Below, piece by piece: positions 36,233 to 43,757 of a stretch of DNA of 64,000 bases (position 1 is its first letter; each line of letters begins with the position of its first letter). Origin of the DNA: Candidatus Ligilactobacillus avistercoris (lineage in GTDB: Bacteria; Bacillota; Bacilli; Lactobacillales; Lactobacillaceae); assembly GCA_019119415.1 (NCBI GenBank), contig DWXB01000011.1, positions 1 through 64,000 on the forward strand, read 5' to 3'. Under the pieces are notes generated by a model. The model did no database searches and had not been told where the DNA came from. It saw nothing but the letters and a program-made list of their open reading frames with translations. A program made the translations under genes and the position numbers.

Positions 36233-36483
36233 ATTAAATGCTCCTTTCTGAGATGATCGACCAATTGCCTTTGTTGATATGCCAGCAACGTTTTACGCGA
36301 GTGTGGTCTATGCATCAAGATTACGTTTGCGCCTGGTTTATAAAAACAAATTCGTGATCCGCTAGTTCTTCCTTTATTACTAACCCGATACCCGAAAAAC
36401 CGTAACAACCGGACAACTTCAGTAAAGGTAACGTTCTGTGAGTTACCCACAAGCTTTGCGATAATCCCCGTTACATTGCTCAC
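36229..36483 (-). CDS. hicA: HicA-family toxin (mRNA interferase)
   Basis: An 84-residue double-stranded-RNA-binding-like toxin that cleaves mRNA. The core is RLLRFFGYRVSNKGRTSGSRICFYKP, followed by LMHRPHSRKTLLAYQQRQLVDHL. The catalytic GSH of the classic family reads GSR here, as in a known longer HicA subgroup, with His later at HRPH. The start is GTG with GAGGG six bases upstream. Activity against mRNA is family knowledge, not shown here. Confidence 0.8.
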   Translation of the reverse strand: MSNVTGIIAKLVGNSQNVTFTEVVRLLRFFGYRVSNKGRTSGSRICFYKPGANVILMHRPHSRKTLLAYQQRQLVDHLRKEHLI

Positions 36484-36525
36484 ATCAAGCCCTCACAATC
36501 TTAGAATAGCGATTTTGCAGCACAC

Positions 36526-36548
36526 TTGCAACTATTTTTTAGTTGCAA
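36526..36548. promoter_or_regulatory. Inverted repeat upstream of hicAB, possible operator
   Basis: TTGCAACTA (36526-36534) and TAGTTGCAA (36540-36548) are perfect nine-base arms around five T. It lies 43 bases ahead of the hicA start. HicB RHH domains bind such sites, so autoregulation is likely but inferred. Confidence 0.5.
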
Positions 36549-36649
36549 ACAGTGTTTAGTTCTGCCCTCCAATTCTAAGAACAATCCTTGTGATTGCCAC
36601 GCGCATTTTAAACATAAAGTGTGTCTTTTTAAAAAATACCTAGATACAA

Positions 36650-36677
36650 AAAAGGCTGGAACACGCGTCCCAGCCTC
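36650..36677 (-). terminator. Terminator of the YjeM-like permease
   Basis: Minus strand GAGGCTGGGACGCGTGTTCCAGCC then TTTTTT; stem GGCTGG/CCAGCC, 22 bases past the stop. Confidence 0.85.
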
Positions 36678-36698
36678 TCACATATTAACCGATTATCT

Positions 36699-38153
36699 TT
36701 ATCCCCGTTGCGTCATCCGCCGCTCAATCCATGCCCAAACCGGTAGAATTAAGCCCGCCACAAATAGTGCGAAGACCGCAAAAAGGTTTAACAGTAGCTG
36801 ATGATTCCACGCATGGGTCGCAACCGCAACGTCCTGCGGTAAGAAGCCCATCATCGCGCATACAAACGAGAAGATTAGGCAGAACCACCCTACTCCAAGG
36901 GCCGCCCACCGCTTCTTAATGAATACAAATCCGGACTTAAATTCGTTTTGGTGCCACCGGATCAAGATAAAGGCGATGAAAATCCAACAGTTCTTGAACG
37001 GGAAGACAATTCCGTTCAGGTTTAACAGCCAATTGAAAATCGAATTAATGCTTGGCAACGTTCCACTCAACAACAGAAGGAGCAGACACAAACCACTCGT
37101 AATCACGTAACTGTGCATCGGACGGCCGTTCTTATCCCGCTTAGCAAACCACTTCGGAATAAACTTTTCCGAAACATCACCGGCGATGACCCACGAAACC
37201 GAATCAAGTAGCACTGCTAGCTGGGCCAACATGTACAGCGTTTGAACAACCGCAAAGATGTACATCAAACTCTTCCCGAGGCCCATCCGCTCTCCTAACA
37301 TCCGGAAAGCATAGAATGATCCGTTCATCTTCAGGTCGTTTGGCAGGTGGTTGGCGTTAAAGAACATTGCCAGCGCCAGCGTCCCGAAGATTGCCAAAAA
37401 GGCCGTCATGAACGCCAACATCCACATTGACTTCGGGAAATCCCGGTTCGGGTGCTTCATCCGCTTGAGGTACGGAATTACGATTTCCGCCCCGCACGCC
37501 GCAAACATCAACAGTCCCGTCGTTGACCAGTACTGCGATGAGAATGACGGAATAAAGGCGTGCAGGTTAAACGGCTGCGTCGCAATGTGGCCGCCGTGTA
37601 ACAGTGACCAAATCGTCATGACAACGAATAAAATCGTCATGAAGAACATCGCAAACCCGCCCAGCGTTGACATGATTTCCAGGGAACGCTGGAAGAAGTT
37701 TTCAAACACAACGAAGATTAAGATGACCACAAACGTTAGGAGCCCAAACATAAAGTTTGACATCCGGTGACCCAGCGAATTGTTTCCCAGGATCAGCCAA
37801 CCCAGCGCAACAATCGTTGAATTGGCCACATCAACGATGTACGGCAGACACGCTGCCCAGTACATCCACGCCGTTGCGTACCCCAAAACATCACTGTGGC
37901 TTGCCCGGCGAACCCACGAAGCTAATCCACTGTCCTGGCGGTCCCCAAAGGTTGCTCCCAACTGGGTAACCGACATTTCGTACGGAATAACAAACAGAAA
38001 AATCATTGCAACCCAGGTGAAGACAACCGCGAGCCCCTGATTTTGCAGCGGGTACATCAGGTCGTCAAACCCCATAATTGTCACAAAGTCCATTAATGCA
38101 ATAACGGGCCAACTTATGTATTTTTTATTAGTGGTCCCTAATTGATTGTCCAA
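36699..38153 (-). CDS. APC-superfamily amino acid transporter, YjeM-like (glutamate/GABA antiporter group)
   Basis: A 484-residue membrane protein with about twelve to thirteen segments. The first helix MDFVTIMGFDDLMYPLQNQG and GLLMFAACGAEIVIPYLKRMKHPNRDFPKS near 235-260 resemble the YjeM and glutamate:GABA antiporter branch rather than the GSG-type APC permeases. The start is TTG at 38153, with GGAGG seven bases upstream; an ATG twelve codons earlier has no site. It stands alone between terminators. The substrate is not known, and no decarboxylase gene is beside it. Confidence 0.78.
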   Translation of the reverse strand: MDNQLGTTNKKYISWPVIALMDFVTIMGFDDLMYPLQNQGLAVVFTWVAMIFLFVIPYEMSVTQLGATFGDRQDSGLASWVRRASHSDVLGYATAWMYWAACLPYIVDVANSTIVALGWLILGNNSLGHRMSNFMFGLLTFVVILIFVVFENFFQRSLEIMSTLGGFAMFFMTILFVVMTIWSLLHGGHIATQPFNLHAFIPSFSSQYWSTTGLLMFAACGAEIVIPYLKRMKHPNRDFPKSMWMLAFMTAFLAIFGTLALAMFFNANHLPNDLKMNGSFYAFRMLGERMGLGKSLMYIFAVVQTLYMLAQLAVLLDSVSWVIAGDVSEKFIPKWFAKRDKNGRPMHSYVITSGLCLLLLLLSGTLPSINSIFNWLLNLNGIVFPFKNCWIFIAFILIRWHQNEFKSGFVFIKKRWAALGVGWFCLIFSFVCAMMGFLPQDVAVATHAWNHQLLLNLFAVFALFVAGLILPVWAWIERRMTQRG

Positions 38154-38262
38154 TTCTCTCCCTCCAATCAGGCAATTGCCCATAAACATTTTACCAAAGA
38201 TTAAGAAATATTAAAGGGATAATAAGAATTAAACCACCGTAAATCCCAAAAAGGCAACAAAA

Positions 38263-38292
38263 AAGGACCGTGCTTCTTAGCGCAATCCCTCA
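38263..38292 (-). terminator. Possible terminator of the signal peptidase gene
   Basis: Minus strand GGATTGCGC-TAAGAA-GCACGGTCC then TTTTTT. The stem relies on two G-T pairs and has one mismatch. Confidence 0.5.
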
Positions 38293-38299
38293 AACCAGT

Positions 38300-38902
38300 T
38301 TAATCTTGATTAACCTTTTTCCAATAATCGTTAATTACCCGGTGATTGGCATCCCAAAACGGCACTTTTACAACACCATCAATTTTGCCCCGGGGGACAA
38401 ACCCGTAGTACCGGCTATCATTCGAAATTGCCCGGTTATCACCAAGAACAAAGTACTTTCCCGCGGGAACCTTAAAGGACTTTCCGGTCCCAATCCGAAC
38501 CCCCTGTGCTTCCGGTAAGTTCAGGCTCGTTGTCCCCGTTGTTCGCTGCTTATGTGAAATAAAGGTCTGCGGAACGTATTTCCCGTTCACGTACAGCTCA
38601 CCGTTGTTCTTATATGTAACGGTATCCCCTGGCAAGCCAATGACCCGCTTCACGTACTTGGTATTTTTTGCCACCGGCTGTCCCGTATTGTCAACGCCGT
38701 ATGCGTTAAAGACAACCACCGAATCCCGGCGAATCTTTGCCCGCTTTAGAAGCATCACCCGTTCAGTGTTGTGGAGGTTGGGAGCCATTGATGCCCCATC
38801 AACCTTTACGAACTGGAACAACTCCGCCTTAATGAAAAGTCCCAGGGCTACCGCCAAAACAATTGGGATAACCCACCCCATAATTTTTTTAAACTTCTCC
38901 AC
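38300..38902 (-). CDS. lepB: Signal peptidase I
   Basis: A 200-residue type I signal peptidase anchored by one N-terminal helix (residues 9-24), active site outside. Catalytic Ser38 is in DGASMAPNL, the Lys general base lies in YVKRVIGLPGDTV near 85, and GDNRAISNDSR near 155 completes the family boxes. It removes signal peptides of secreted proteins such as the LysM protein at 30 kb. The start is GTG after AAAGGAG. The small membrane protein gene ends 30 bases upstream. Confidence 0.95.
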   Translation of the reverse strand: MEKFKKIMGWVIPIVLAVALGLFIKAELFQFVKVDGASMAPNLHNTERVMLLKRAKIRRDSVVVFNAYGVDNTGQPVAKNTKYVKRVIGLPGDTVTYKNNGELYVNGKYVPQTFISHKQRTTGTTSLNLPEAQGVRIGTGKSFKVPAGKYFVLGDNRAISNDSRYYGFVPRGKIDGVVKVPFWDANHRVINDYWKKVNQD

Positions 38903-38932
38903 GACTAAAAAGCTCCTTTACATTTTGTTTTG

Positions 38933-39358
38933 TTAAAATATGAACCGCTGATGGTGCGGTGGTTTCCGGACCGCCAGCATCTGTTCGTAATGCTTAAAGA
39001 AGTAACCGCCCAACGCACCAAAAACGACTTCAACAACCACAAACCACCAATCCATGGTATGCACGAACGGCAGGAAAATGGCTCCTAGATCCAAAACAAT
39101 CCGGAGCCACCAGTCCACGGCATCATGGTGAATCACGTTGCTAATAAACGTCACCGTTCCGATTATTCCAACAAGAACCGTCACGCCGTACGCCGCATAA
39201 AATAACAGGTGATGATAATCCGCGACCGCTTCCGCCTGGGATAAGGAAAGCCCCCGCCGTTCGTTATACGCAATCGTCGCCCGAAAAATTAAATCCGCCA
39301 GTACGTAGGCCATTCCCAGGATAATCGTTATTGCATTTAGCCGCCGGTTCCATTGCAT
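38933..39358 (-). CDS. Small integral membrane protein, unknown function
   Basis: A 141-residue protein with four hydrophobic segments (about residues 9-27, 50-72, 84-102 and 105-122). No known domain or catalytic motif is recognised. It ends 30 bases ahead of the signal peptidase gene and is likely co-transcribed with it. The C-terminus is basic and His-rich (KPPHHQRF). Confidence 0.6.
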   Translation of the reverse strand: MQWNRRLNAITIILGMAYVLADLIFRATIAYNERRGLSLSQAEAVADYHHLLFYAAYGVTVLVGIIGTVTFISNVIHHDAVDWWLRIVLDLGAIFLPFVHTMDWWFVVVEVVFGALGGYFFKHYEQMLAVRKPPHHQRFIF

Positions 39359-39451
39359 CCGCTACATTCACCCCAGTCCACTTTGATTATGCTGTTATTG
39401 TAAGCCTTTCAGGCTACGATAACGAAATTCTAAAGCGGTTTTAATATTTTT

Positions 39452-40270
39452 TCAAACTAAATTAAATAACCGGCGTAAATATGCCGCGCTTTCCCGCTGC
39501 GGCCGCGAATCATTCGGATCATCCATCGCAATTTCGTAGATATAACTGGCCTGCGAATTTAACAGCGGCATCACCCGCTGCCAATCGATCCGCCCCTTCC
39601 CTAACGGAAGGCTGTCATGCTGGATTCCCATCGAATCAACCAAGTGATAGTGCACCACCTGCGGCGCCAGCCGTTTCAGCGATGCCGCCAACCGGTCATT
39701 TGAGCCGTGTTCATGGATAAAGCAGTGGGACGTATCAAAGGCAAGCCGCCAATGGTGCGTCATGATGCGCCGGTCCATCTGGGGATCCCCGTAAAAGAAG
39801 ATGGGGGAAATCGAATTCTCAAACATAATATGCTTCTGCCCCATCCGCGCAAACCGGTCTATCCGGTTCATCGCCACTTCCCGGGCTGCCGCCAACGAGC
39901 GGTACTGGGCGAGAAACTCAGGAACCTGCCGGCTATACGAGCCATGAACCAAAAGCTGCACGTCGTGGTCAAACGCAATCCGCAGGAGGTTTTCCGTTGT
40001 TTCCTCAATAAACCGGTATAACCCCGGCATGTAATCCTCCGGCGCAATTAGCTCGGTGTAGTTTACCTTGTGATACCGCATGGGTTGGTGAATCACAATT
40101 CGCCTGGTAACCTCTTGTACCCGGACCACAGCCTCCTCCAGCCGTTTCAAGCCTTGAGGGGTCATGTCCGCTTCCGTGGTATAAAATTCAAACACATCGG
40201 GGCGGTATTGAAGCCGCTCTTCCATCTGTTCGGCAGCTGGACTGGCCTTTAATCCAAGTAACACCTGCAT
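39452..40270 (-). CDS. TIM-barrel protein of the xylose isomerase-like/AP endonuclease 2 superfamily
   Basis: A 272-residue protein with the superfamily's metal-type residues: HQPMRY near 60, HGSYSR near 108, MFENS near 150, FDTSHCFIH near 180 and YHLVDS near 210. These fit the sugar phosphate isomerase/epimerase fold (DNA repair endonuclease IV relatives). The exact reaction cannot be assigned. The degV gene ends 18 bases upstream, so the two probably form one transcript. Confidence 0.68.
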   Translation of the reverse strand: MQVLLGLKASPAAEQMEERLQYRPDVFEFYTTEADMTPQGLKRLEEAVVRVQEVTRRIVIHQPMRYHKVNYTELIAPEDYMPGLYRFIEETTENLLRIAFDHDVQLLVHGSYSRQVPEFLAQYRSLAAAREVAMNRIDRFARMGQKHIMFENSISPIFFYGDPQMDRRIMTHHWRLAFDTSHCFIHEHGSNDRLAASLKRLAPQVVHYHLVDSMGIQHDSLPLGKGRIDWQRVMPLLNSQASYIYEIAMDDPNDSRPQRESAAYLRRLFNLV

Positions 40271-40288
40271 ACGATCGCCTTCTTCTAA

Positions 40289-41152
40289 CTACTTATCAAT
40301 ATCACGCATCCACGCTAATGCCAGTGCCTTTTCACCCAAATGAGTCCCAATTACCGGGCCAAAATAGCTGATATCGACCGGATAATCCGGGTACTGCTTT
40401 TGGAGCCGGTGCTGCCACTTCGCAGCCATTTCTGGATCATTTGCATGAATTACAAAAAGATGTAACGGATAGTCCACGTCCTTCATTCGTTCCGCAAATA
40501 ACGCTTCCGCCCGCTTCAAGGCCTTTTTCGTTGACCGCACCTTTTCAAAGCCAACGATTTCGTCGGTCTGTTCGTCAAACGTCAACAACGGTTTGATTTT
40601 CAAAACGCTTCCAATGAAGGCCGCCGTGTTTGATAACCGCCCGCCCCGAACAAGGTTTTGGAGATCGTCAACTACAAAGTACTCCCCGATAGTATCCCGT
40701 AACTCAGTTAGGGCCGCAATAATCTCATCGGCAGACTTACCTGCATTTGCCATCCGGGCCGCCTTAACAGCTAACATTCCCATTAAAATCACCGTAATCC
40801 GTGAATCAAACGGAATCACCCGTACGCCCGGAACCTGATCCTTGACGCTTTCAAGCGTTGCGACTAATCCTGAAATCGTTCCGGCCAGGTGAATACTAAT
40901 AACCGTATCATACCCCTGTTTTCCTAACTCTTCGTAGAGACTCAACAGTTCACCCACCGGTGGTTGTGATGTTTTTGGAAATTCGCGGGCCGTCCGTAAT
41001 TTGGCATAAAAATCCGTCGTTGTTATGTCAACGCCTTCCCGGTACGTCTGCCCGTCAACCGTAAACGGAATCGGCACAACGTGAATGTTATTTTCCTTCA
41101 CCTGTTCTGCCGAAAGGTATGCTGTACTGTCAGTGACAACAGCAATCTTCAT
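40289..41152 (-). CDS. DegV-family fatty-acid-binding protein
   Basis: A 287-residue two-domain protein of the DegV family, which binds a fatty acid and in Gram-positives partners the FakA kinase. The N-terminal signature is MKIAVVTDSTAYLS, followed by KTSQPPVGELLSLYEEL near 75, IHLAGTISG near 100 and the C-terminal lobe. Its fakA partner is not beside it. ATG 41152 is used; a GTG three codons upstream with GAGG at eight bases is equally possible. It is divergent from rqcH. Confidence 0.88.
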   Translation of the reverse strand: MKIAVVTDSTAYLSAEQVKENNIHVVPIPFTVDGQTYREGVDITTTDFYAKLRTAREFPKTSQPPVGELLSLYEELGKQGYDTVISIHLAGTISGLVATLESVKDQVPGVRVIPFDSRITVILMGMLAVKAARMANAGKSADEIIAALTELRDTIGEYFVVDDLQNLVRGGRLSNTAAFIGSVLKIKPLLTFDEQTDEIVGFEKVRSTKKALKRAEALFAERMKDVDYPLHLFVIHANDPEMAAKWQHRLQKQYPDYPVDISYFGPVIGTHLGEKALALAWMRDIDK

Positions 41153-41257
41153 TCCCTTCACCTACTTATCCTCAATAATCGTCCGTTTCATCATATCATA
41201 GATAGCCCTAAAAGACACGGGGAAGGCAACCATTTCGACAGCAAAGAAACGCCGTCA

Positions 41258-41287
41258 TTGCGGGCAAAACAAGCTTTGCGGTAGAAT
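41258..41287 (+). promoter_or_regulatory. Probable rqcH promoter
   Basis: TTGCGG (41258-41263) and TAGAAT (41282-41287), 18 bases apart, 36 bases ahead of the start codon. Confidence 0.5.
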
Positions 41288-41322
41288 GGAAAGGACAATA
41301 GAAACCGAAAGGAGGGCTTATT

Positions 41323-43044
41323 ATGGCCTTTGACGGCATGTTTACCCATGCAATGACCCGTGAACTCAACACCCTTCTTCAGGGAAGTCGGGTCATGAAA
41401 ATTTCTCAGCCGTTCCCGAATGAAATTATCCTTACCATGCGCGCACACCGGACAAATTATCCCGTTCTTTTATCCGCCCACCCGAACTACGCCCGGGTGC
41501 AGGTAACGACGATTCCGTATACGAACCCCCCCGTTCCGACGAACTTTACGATGGTGCTGCGGAAGTACCTTGAAAACGCGCACCTCGTGGCCATCGAGCA
41601 GCCTGAAAACGACCGGGTCATGAACTTTAAGCTCCTCACCCGGACCGAACTTGGCGACCAGTTACCCCTCGTTCTCAGCGTTGAAATTATGGGCCGGTAC
41701 AGTAATATCATTCTGATTAACCAGGAAGAAAACCGGATTATTGATGCCATTAAACACGTTGGTATGGATCAGGACCGCTACCGGACAATCTTGCCCAACG
41801 CCGAATACCGGGTGCCGCCCAAGCAAGACAAGGTCAATCCGTTTGCCCTGGCAGCAGTTGACATCGTTGAAAACACCGTTCAGACACTGCCGCAGTCAGA
41901 GTGGCGGCCGCAACTTCAACGGAAACTTCAAGGTTTGAATTCCGCCTCAGCACAACTCCTTACGTGCTACCTTCAACAGAACGGTACGGCGGCCATGAAC
42001 CTGAACCGGTTTCTAGCAGCGGCCGACCACCCGACGCCAGTAATTACTAGCACGGGAAAGCGGATGGAATTTAGCTTTACTTCGCCGTTAACGGATGACC
42101 CCACCATCAGCCAGTTTGACACGCTAAGTGCGATGCTTGACCAGTTTTACCAGGAAAAAGCTACCCGGGACCGGGTAAATCAGCAGGGCGCCCGGTTAAT
42201 CCACGTGGTTAAACAAAACCTGAAGAAGAATAAAACAAAGCTGAAAAAACTGGAAAAAGAACTCGCAGCCACCGATAATGCGGACGAGTTTCGTGTCAAG
42301 GGAGAATTACTGACCACTTATATGGGCCAGCTCCATCCCGGAATGAAGCGGATTACCGTCCAAAACTTTTACGATAATAACCGGGACATTACAATTACCC
42401 TTTCCCCCGAGTTGGGGCCGTCCCAAAACGCTCAGAAATACTTCAAGCGGTATAACAAGCTGAAAAACGGGGTGAAATACATCTCCCACCAGATTGAACT
42501 GACCACCACCGAAATTAACTACCTGGATAGCATTGCTACGCAAATTGAACTCGCTACACCGAGTGAATTACCGGACATTAAAATGGAGCTACAACAGCAG
42601 GGATACCTCCGGCCAGAAAAGCGGCTCAAAAGCGGAAAACGCCGGCGGCAAAAGCTAAGTCGGCCGGACCGGTACGTGGCAAGTGACGGAACCCCAATTA
42701 TGGTTGGGAAAAACAACCTTCAAAACGATCAGCTCACCCTTAAAACCGCCCGCAAAAGTGACATTTGGCTCCACGCCAAAAATGTCCCGGGATCACACGT
42801 TATTGTGAGTGATGCTGATCCTAGTGAAGCCACCCTCACGGAAGCAGCCCAATTAGCCGCCTACTTCTCCAAGGCGCGCAATTCCGCCAACGTGCCGGTT
42901 GACTACGTGGCCGTGCGTCGCATTCGGAAACCCAACGGCGCGAAGCCGGGGTTCGTTATCTATGAGGGGCAGCATACCCTCTTCGTTACCCCCAATAAAG
43001 CAGTCGTTGAGCGGTTAAAAAATTCTTCAGGAGGACAGGCATGA
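41323..43044 (+). CDS. rqcH: Rqc2/NEMF homologue RqcH (NFACT, FbpA-type)
   Basis: A 573-residue ribosome quality-control factor. The NFACT-N domain begins MAFDGMFTHAMTRELNTLL; a coiled coil lies around residues 285-320 (KQNLKKNKTKLKKLEKEL); the NFACT-R domain follows near 455 (VGKNNLQNDQLTLKTARKSDIWLHAKNVPGSHVIV). In Bacillus, RqcH recruits tRNA-Ala to stalled 50S subunits and adds C-terminal alanine tails. Older annotation names it fibronectin-binding protein. It overlaps the HD gene by four bases. Confidence 0.93.
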   Translation: MAFDGMFTHAMTRELNTLLQGSRVMKISQPFPNEIILTMRAHRTNYPVLLSAHPNYARVQVTTIPYTNPPVPTNFTMVLRKYLENAHLVAIEQPENDRVMNFKLLTRTELGDQLPLVLSVEIMGRYSNIILINQEENRIIDAIKHVGMDQDRYRTILPNAEYRVPPKQDKVNPFALAAVDIVENTVQTLPQSEWRPQLQRKLQGLNSASAQLLTCYLQQNGTAAMNLNRFLAAADHPTPVITSTGKRMEFSFTSPLTDDPTISQFDTLSAMLDQFYQEKATRDRVNQQGARLIHVVKQNLKKNKTKLKKLEKELAATDNADEFRVKGELLTTYMGQLHPGMKRITVQNFYDNNRDITITLSPELGPSQNAQKYFKRYNKLKNGVKYISHQIELTTTEINYLDSIATQIELATPSELPDIKMELQQQGYLRPEKRLKSGKRRRQKLSRPDRYVASDGTPIMVGKNNLQNDQLTLKTARKSDIWLHAKNVPGSHVIVSDADPSEATLTEAAQLAAYFSKARNSANVPVDYVAVRRIRKPNGAKPGFVIYEGQHTLFVTPNKAVVERLKNSSGGQA

Positions 43045-43700
43045 CTTCAATTTACGTTGCTGACGATGTGGTTACCCTTGCTAAGCAAGTATTAGAAAGT
43101 GATACCACTGGCCATGATTTTTACCATGTTGCCCGGGTTGCAAGGAATGCCGTTCGGTTGTACCGGGATGATTTCCCAACGGCTTCACTTCCCACCCTCC
43201 AGCTAATCGCCACGATGGGATACCTGCACGACGTTGTGGACGAGAAGGTCACGGCAACCCCCACTACCCGGTGGCGTCAAATTATGGCGTTACCCACTAT
43301 TCAGCGGTTTTGCCCCGAAGATCGGGAAATTCTCCGTACAACCATCACCCACATGTCGTATGCAGCTAACCTGGAACACCACTTTGAGCTCCCCGTTCCT
43401 GGGCAGTACGTTCAGGATGCTGACAGTTTGGATGCCTTAGGAGCAATTGGAATTGCGCGGGCGTTTGCCTATGGTGGCGCTCACCACCATCCAATTTACG
43501 ACCCCACCATTCCCGTTGTGATGAGTTCTAACAGGGAAACTTACCGGCAGCACGAGGAGACCAGTATTAACCACTTTTACGAAAAACTGCTCCACCTGGA
43601 GGCAACCATGAACACCACCGCTGGAAAGAAGCTGGCACACACCCGCACCGCGTACATGCGGGCGTTCCTGGATAAATTCATGCACGAGTGGAACGAATAA
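43041..43700 (+). CDS. HD-domain phosphohydrolase
   Basis: A 219-residue metal-dependent hydrolase of the HD superfamily, YedJ-like. The metal ligands are seen in GHDFYHVARVARNA near residue 26, GYLHDVVDEKV near 63 (the HD pair) and the distal Asp in VQDADSLDALGAIGIARAFAYGG near 132. The ATGA overlap with rqcH shows coupled translation. The substrate, probably a nucleotide, is not known. Confidence 0.82.
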   Translation: MTSIYVADDVVTLAKQVLESDTTGHDFYHVARVARNAVRLYRDDFPTASLPTLQLIATMGYLHDVVDEKVTATPTTRWRQIMALPTIQRFCPEDREILRTTITHMSYAANLEHHFELPVPGQYVQDADSLDALGAIGIARAFAYGGAHHHPIYDPTIPVVMSSNRETYRQHEETSINHFYEKLLHLEATMNTTAGKKLAHTRTAYMRAFLDKFMHEWNE

Positions 43701-43710
43701 CCAGAGCTAA

Positions 43711-43747
43711 GTAAGGGAGACCGTGACTTCCCCGTCATGGTCTCCCT
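43711..43747. terminator. Bidirectional terminator between the HD gene and parC
   Basis: AAGGGAGACCGTGAC and GTCATGGTCTCCCTT form a long stem between two convergent genes. T-rich sequence follows on the plus strand. Confidence 0.85.
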
Positions 43748-43757
43748 TATTAACGAT

